In this document: piece by piece, positions 14,475-17,876 of the stretch
How positions within the stretch are numbered: position 1 is the first letter of the stretch
Layout of the letters: each line of letters opens with the position of its first letter
Assembly (NCBI GenBank): GCA_035644215.1
Contig: DASQPA010000470.1
Location: forward strand, 1-17,876
Length of the DNA: 17,876 nt
Reading direction: 5' to 3'
Source of the DNA: DASQPA01 sp035644215
Lineage (GTDB): Bacteria; Acidobacteriota; Thermoanaerobaculia; Multivoradales; UBA5704
Notes under the pieces: generated by a model
The model's input: the letters and a program-made list of their open reading frames with translations, nothing else
The model's database searches: none
What the model was told of the DNA's origin: nothing
Program-made: the position numbers and the translations under genes

Positions 14475-14936
14475 CCTCCGGTACCTTCCAGAACCGCTCC
14501 GGACGCTTCCGAAACCTCTCCGGGAGCTTCCTGGCCGTCTCCGGGCACTTCCGGAGTCTCTCCGGACGCTTCCGGAAACCCTCCGGGCACTTTCCAAAAC
14601 TCTCCGGACGCTTCCCGAGCCCCTCCGGGCGCTCCCCAAGACTCTCCGGACGCTTCCAGAAACCCTCCGGACACTTCCCAAAACTCTCCGGGAGCTTCCA
14701 GAAGCTCTCCGGACGCTTCCGGAGGCGTGGAAAGTCTTCGGGGACGCACGGAAAGTCTTCCCGGAGCCATGGAAAGTAACTTTCCATGCATGGGAAGTCG
14801 AGCCGGAGACGAAAGAAGTCGAGCCGGACGCGTGGGAAGTCTTCCCGGAGGCATCGGAAGTAACTTTCAAGGCGTGGGAAGTCGACCCGGAGGGACCGGA
14901 AGTCGAGCCGGAGACGCAGGAAGTCGACCCGGAGAG
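14475..14936. repeat. 22 x 21-bp phase-locked tandem repeat in two sequence classes
   Basis: From 14475 the sequence divides cleanly into 21-bp units. Twelve class A units (14475-14726) have the core CTCCGG-acgCTTCC-ggaaac. Ten class B units (14727-14936) have the core GGAAGTC-ttCCCGGAg, in the same phase. A degenerate unit (14937-14957) ends the array. In the frame of the ligase at 15016, class A reads as LRTLPET-like heptads (LRALPES, LRTLPEP, LRELPEA) and class B as WKVFPEP/WEVEPET-like heptads. No start codon or ribosome site fits a separate gene. The stretch 14444-15015 holds no other clear gene. It may be untranslated, a coding relic, or an N-terminal extension of the ligase read-through frame; I cannot decide. 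Confidence 0.85.
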
Positions 14937-14999
14937 CTTTTCCACGACTTTCATGGCGTTTTGGCCCCGCGCGCAAGGCGGCCCGCCCCTCCCGGCTGG

Positions 15000-15005
15000 T
15001 ACACT
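15000..15005 (+). promoter_or_regulatory. TACACT -10-like box before the ligase start
   Basis: TACACT ends 10 nt before the ATG at 15016 and no Shine-Dalgarno sequence precedes the start. The same hexamer occurs 6 nt before the PIN gene start. This is consistent with a very short or absent leader, but a chance match is possible. Confidence 0.35.
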
Positions 15006-15015
15006 CGCGCCCTCC

Positions 15016-16584
15016 ATGAACCTCCACGACCTCTTCGCCATCCCTTGCCGCCGGGCGCCGGGGAAGCTCGCCCTGGTGGCGGCGCCCGGGACCGCCGGCC
15101 TCACCTATGAGGAGCTGTTCGACCGCGCCCGGCGCCTCGCCCTGGGGCTTGGCCGGAAGGGGATCGGGAAGGGCGACCGGGTGGCCTTCTTCCTCGGCAA
15201 CCGGGTGGAATTCGTCGTCGCCTACCTGGCGGTCCTGGCCCTGGGGGCGGTCCTGGTGCCGATCAATCTTGCCTACCGGCGGCGCGAGATCGCGCACATG
15301 CTGGGGGACGCCGAGCCCAAGCTCCTGTTCACCGAAACGGACCAGCTGCCGGTCTGGGCCGAGCTGGCGCCGGAGGAGCGGGGAGGGGTGGAAGTCATTC
15401 TGGCGGAGGAGCTGGATGACCTGGCGACGCCGGCGATACCGGTGATACCGGCGACCACCCCCACGGACCTTCCGCCCCTTCCGATCGTCGACGGCGGCGA
15501 CCTCGCCATGCTCCTCTACACCTCGGGGACCACCGGGCGGAGCAAGGGGGCGATGCTCTCCCATGACAACGTCCTGGCCACGGTCACCGGCCTCCTCGCC
15601 GCCTGGGCCTGGGAGCGGGAGGACGTCCTTCTCCTCACCCTGCCGCTCTTCCACACCCACGGCCTGGTCGTCGGCCTGACCACCGCCCTCGCCGCCGGCG
15701 CCACCGTCCACCTCCATCGCCGCTTCGACGCCGCCCGGGTGGCGGCCGATCTCGGGGTACCGGCCGCTCCAGCGGGGGGCGAGGTTCCCCGACCCACCCT
15801 CTTCTTCGGCGTCCCCACCATGTACGTGCGCCTGGTCGAGGCGCTGCGCCAGACCGGCGCCGGATCGGCCCTCGGCCGCCTGCGTCTCTGCTGCTCGGGG
15901 AGCGCCCCGCTCTCTCCCGAGACCTTCGCCGCCTTCCAGGAGCGGACCGGCCATGCCATCCTCGAACGCTACGGGATGACCGAGACCGGCATGAACCTCT
16001 CGAACCCCTACGCCGGCCCCCGCGTCCCCGGCCAGGTGGGGACGCCGCTCCCCGGCGTCTCGATCCGCATCGTGACCTGGGAGGAGCCAGTGGGGAAGGA
16101 CCGGCCGGCGGGGGAGGAGGGGGAGCTCCTGGTGCGCGGCTCGAACGTCTTCTCGGGCTACTGGCGGGCGCCCCAGAAGACCGCGGAGAGCTTCGTCCAC
16201 GACGCCCTGGGCCGCCGCTGGTTCAAGACCGGCGACCTGGCGCGACGGGACCCGGCGACCGGCGCTGTGACCCTCCTCGGGCGGTCGAGCGAGCTGATCC
16301 TCTCCGGCGGCTTCAACGTCTACCCGCGGGAGGTCGAGGAGGTGCTCGCCGCCTACCCCGGAATCCGCGAGGCGGCGGTGGTCGGCCGGCCGCACCCGGA
16401 GTGGGGGGAGGTGCCGGTCGCCTTCCTGGTGGCCGAAGGGGAGCTCGACGAGGCGGCGCTCCTCGCCTATTGCAAGGGGCAGCTCGCCGGGTTCAAGGTG
16501 CCGCGGACCTTCCGCTACCTCGCTTCGCTGCCGAGGAACGCCCTGGGCAAGGTGCAGAAGCACCGTCTGGGCGAGGAGGCATAA
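15016..16584 (+). CDS. Acyl-CoA synthetase, malonyl-CoA synthetase (MatB/ACSF3)-like
   Basis: The 522-aa protein is a complete ANL-superfamily adenylate-forming ligase. It has the P-loop-like TSGTTGRSK (169-177), the A5 region ERYGMTETGMNLSNPY (about 317-332), the TGD hinge (405-407), GRSSELILSGGFNVYPREVE, and the C-terminal catalytic lysine in NALGKVQKH (K512). The MTETxMNxSNPYxG pattern is characteristic of malonyl-CoA synthetases, which join malonate to CoA using ATP and feed fatty-acid or polyketide synthesis. Other acyl-CoA ligases share the remaining motifs, so the substrate is a medium-confidence call. The start at 15016 gives the natural N-terminus (MNLHDLFAI); the frame is open far upstream through the 21-bp repeats, but that extension has no homologous look. 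A malonyl-CoA source beside possible natural-product genes may be meaningful or coincidental. Confidence 0.92.
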   Translation: MNLHDLFAIPCRRAPGKLALVAAPGTAGLTYEELFDRARRLALGLGRKGIGKGDRVAFFLGNRVEFVVAYLAVLALGAVLVPINLAYRRREIAHMLGDAEPKLLFTETDQLPVWAELAPEERGGVEVILAEELDDLATPAIPVIPATTPTDLPPLPIVDGGDLAMLLYTSGTTGRSKGAMLSHDNVLATVTGLLAAWAWEREDVLLLTLPLFHTHGLVVGLTTALAAGATVHLHRRFDAARVAADLGVPAAPAGGEVPRPTLFFGVPTMYVRLVEALRQTGAGSALGRLRLCCSGSAPLSPETFAAFQERTGHAILERYGMTETGMNLSNPYAGPRVPGQVGTPLPGVSIRIVTWEEPVGKDRPAGEEGELLVRGSNVFSGYWRAPQKTAESFVHDALGRRWFKTGDLARRDPATGAVTLLGRSSELILSGGFNVYPREVEEVLAAYPGIREAAVVGRPHPEWGEVPVAFLVAEGELDEAALLAYCKGQLAGFKVPRTFRYLASLPRNALGKVQKHRLGEEA

Positions 16585-16679
16585 AGAAGTTGCAAAGTTT
16601 TCGCTTCGGCAGCACCGGTCGAGGAAGGCTCTCTGCTAGGCTCGTTCGGTTGTCTCAACCTCTAAAAGGAGAGCCTCCC

Positions 16680-16955
16680 ATGAAGCGCAGAGTTGCAACG
16701 ATCGCAATGGCCGTCCTCCTCCTGACCCTGCCGTTCATCACCCCGGCCTCGGCGGCCGGACCGGGGATGAAGGGTGAAAGGGCGATGCACCCGCGGATCG
16801 CCAAGGCCATCCACTCTCTCCAGGACGCGGTCGAGTACATGCAGAAGGCTCCGCACGACTTCGGAGGCCACAAGGCCGATGCGATCGCGGCGAGCGAGAA
16901 GGCCATCGAGCAGCTCAAGCTCGCCCTGGCCTACCGCGCGGGCGCCGACCACTAA
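16680..16955 (+). CDS. Small secreted helical protein with HDFGGHK motif
   Basis: This 91-aa protein starts at an ATG (16680-16682) 8 nt after AAAGGAGA. A signal peptide (residues 1 to about 25: MKRR, hydrophobic core, cleavage near ASA-AG) points to export. The mature part is two or three helices: HPRIAKAIHSLQDAVEYMQK, then APHDFGGHKADAIAASEKAI, then QLKLALAYR. The HDFGGHK...A...AIEQL pattern is one I have met in small conserved proteins of Acidobacteria-type genomes with no assigned role. It stands alone between the ligase and a perfect hairpin, with its own ribosome site, so it is probably its own transcription unit. Confidence 0.85.
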   Translation: MKRRVATIAMAVLLLTLPFITPASAAGPGMKGERAMHPRIAKAIHSLQDAVEYMQKAPHDFGGHKADAIAASEKAIEQLKLALAYRAGADH

Positions 16956-16975
16956 ATCCAATCTGGCTCGACAGT

Positions 16976-17014
16976 GCCGACGGCCCGGGAATCCGCGTTC
17001 TCCGGGCCGTCGGC
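16976..17014 (+). terminator. 13-bp perfect stem-loop after the small secreted gene
   Basis: GCCGACGGCCCGG (16976-16988) pairs perfectly with CCGGGCCGTCGGC (17002-17014) around a 13-nt loop. It lies 21 bp after the stop of the small secreted protein. There is no T tract, so it is either a terminator acting without one or an RNA-stabilising stem. Its right arm lies only 4 nt before the ligase-tail echo at 17019. Confidence 0.6.
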
Positions 17015-17018
17015 GTAT

Positions 17019-17054
17019 CTGGGCGAGGTGCAGACGCACCGACTGGGGATGTAG
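17019..17054 (+). pseudogene. Remnant of an acyl-CoA ligase 3' end
   Basis: In one frame these bases read LGEVQTHRLGM and then a TAG stop. The ligase at 15016-16584 ends with LGKVQKHRLGEEA. Ten of the first 12 codon positions are aligned and 9 residues are identical, including the LG.VQ.HRLG motif around the catalytic lysine, which is replaced by Glu here. The DNA is about 26 of 30 identical over the core. The fragment is too short to be functional. It is either a partial duplication of the neighbour's end or the last trace of a second ligase displaced by the small secreted gene. Confidence 0.6.
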
Positions 17055-17066
17055 AGTCGGGATGCA

Positions 17067-17618
17067 ATGTCGATTCGGTATCGCGATCGTTACCGGGTTC
17101 CCTCTGCCCGGCTCCCCGGCTGGGACTACCGTCAGGCCGGAGCCTATGCGGTCACGATCTGCACGCAGGCCCGGAACTGCTGTCTGGGCAAGATCTCCAA
17201 CGACACTGTCGTTCTGTCTCCGATCGGCGAGATCGTGGCGCGGGAATGGCTACGGATTCCCCGGCTCTGGCCCCATATCACACTGGATGCCTGGATCATC
17301 ATGCCGGACCACCTCCACGGCATCCTGGTCCTTGCGGACTCGCCATCTCAAGCACCCGCTGCCGTCGAAGGGCAGGTAGGGCGATTGGCGTCGCATTCCC
17401 TGGGTGCCATAGTCGGTCAGTTCAAGGCGAATTGTACCAAGTGGATCTGGGATAGAGGGTGGCGAGATTTTGCCTGGCAACGGCGATTCTATGACCAGAT
17501 CCTCGGTGATACCGCGGCCTTACAGGCGATGCAGATCTATATCCAGGCGAACCCGAGGCGATGGCAAGAGAAGAACGCCAGTGGGTCGGATGTAGAGACG
17601 CCTCTCGCGACAACGTAA
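17067..17618 (+). mobile_element. RAYT (REP-associated tyrosine transposase), Y1_Tnp family
   Basis: The 183-aa protein has the family order: the N-terminal AGAYAVTICTQARNCCLG strand, the HUH motif in DAWIIMPDHLHGILVL (H82-L-H84), and the catalytic tyrosine in WQRRFYDQIL (Y142), then the ending YIQANPRRWQ. The HUH pair binds the metal and Tyr142 cleaves DNA in this family. The length (about 180 aa) is normal and all key residues are intact. These enzymes are domesticated or mobile relatives of IS200/IS605 TnpA and act on REP palindromes beside them; inverted repeats of GGGGCGTCTCC lie just downstream. I chose the ATG at 17067 because it follows the motif-consistent N-terminus; no strong Shine-Dalgarno precedes it. 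Confidence 0.92.
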
Positions 17619-17698
17619 ACGCTGAAGGAATCCCGGGGTCGGGGCGTCTCCAACGGCGATTGAGGGTTCGGCGTTCTGCCTATGCGGGAGACGCCCCG
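17595..17698. repeat. Inverted repeat behind the RAYT gene
   Basis: CGGGGCGTCTCC (17640-17651) is the reverse complement of GGAGACGCCCCG (17687-17698), a perfect 12-bp match across 35 bp. A third, partial copy (GAGACGCC, 17595-17602) overlaps the 3' end of the RAYT gene. This is the layout of REP/iREP elements recognised by their RAYT. The rest of 17619-17876 has no gene that I can support. Confidence 0.65.
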
Positions 17699-17781
17699 CC
17701 GTATGGGTTTCTGGGAGGTTATTCCGATCCGCCTGGGTGTCACTAGCCACGCGGAAGGGACCAGGTGTTAGCCACCAGCAT

Positions 17782-17859
17782 GGGACCACCCTGGTTGATG
17801 TTGTCACAACTTCTCGATAGCTCGTCGACTCCCTATGCATGGGGTGGATGGTGGGTCCC
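17782..17859. repeat. Imperfect inverted repeat near the window end
   Basis: GGGACCACC (17782-17790) pairs with GGTGGGTCCC (17850-17859) with one bulge. A related GGGACCAGG is at about 17757-17765 and a GTTGTCACAAC palindrome lies at about 17809-17819. This may be the start of an element continuing outside the window; nothing more can be said. Confidence 0.35.
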
Positions 17860-17876
17860 TGCCCGGCTGGGGGGCT

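Noticed and set aside
14475..14936. The 21-bp array as a CRISPR
   Set aside because: Units are contiguous with no unique spacers, and no cas genes are present.
14362..16563. A 733-codon minus-strand frame through the ligase and repeats
   Set aside because: Open only because the DNA is GC-rich and the repeat length is a multiple of three; no domain and no ribosome site.
12175..16584. A 1469-codon plus-strand frame covering the ferritin-like operon, the repeats and the ligase
   Set aside because: Its first two thirds are an out-of-frame shadow of the ferritin-like and partner genes; only the part from 15016 has ligase motifs and a proper start.
17619..17876. A tRNA or structured RNA at the window end
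   Set aside because: No cloverleaf or conserved RNA element could be drawn; only imperfect inverted repeats are seen.

Overview
The window is GC-rich DNA with strongly GC-ending codons, from a bacterium with large, regulation-heavy accessory regions. A DUF3857 pseudo-transglutaminase pair, a Ser/Thr kinase fused to cyclase, ATPase and TPR parts, an FHA-like sigma-54 activator and a small secreted 'HDFGGH' protein together suggest Acidobacteriota (Thermoanaerobaculia-like) or a myxobacterial-type genome. This is inferred from gene style; there is no rRNA or marker gene here.

Layout. 1-2714 (minus): two tandem, clearly duplicated genes for secreted DUF3857/transglutaminase-fold proteins; the left one runs off the window, and the complete one has lost the catalytic Cys and His. 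2715-3117: no gene; it holds the duplicated promoter spacer, a minus-strand terminator and a mosaic of REP-like palindromes. 3118-3800 (minus): a PIN-domain toxin followed by a small partner gene overlapping it by 4 bp. 3801-4335: a strong hairpin and an orphan coding-like segment with a promoter but no start codon. 4336-6021 (plus): an FHA-like sigma-54 activator. 6204-7740 (plus): two genes, a LigA-helix/Ig-like protein without its expected stop and an unrecognised 333-aa protein. 7737-11912 (minus): a 1391-aa kinase/pseudo-cyclase/ATPase/TPR protein resembling the TOMM-system kinase/cyclase fusion family, tail to tail with the previous gene. 12026-14443 (plus, divergent from the kinase): a VioB-type ferritin-like protein and an unrecognised partner. 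14475-14936: twenty-two phase-locked 21-bp repeats in two sequence classes. 15016-16584: a malonyl-CoA-synthetase-like ligase. 16680-16955: a small secreted protein and a perfect hairpin. 17019-17054: a short echo of the ligase's 3' end. 17067-17618: a RAYT (Y1_Tnp) transposase with inverted repeats behind it.

How it may work together (inference). The 4.3-14.4 kb block looks like one regulated locus: an activator, a LigA-leader-like protein with an unknown partner, a signalling ATPase with a dead cyclase module, and a ferritin-like oxidase-type operon. TOMM-type kinase fusions are known near ribosomal-peptide clusters and VioB-type ferritin folds belong to natural-product oxidases, so a modified-peptide or small-molecule system is the most attractive hypothesis. 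No YcaO or other canonical RiPP maturase is in the window, so this is unproven.
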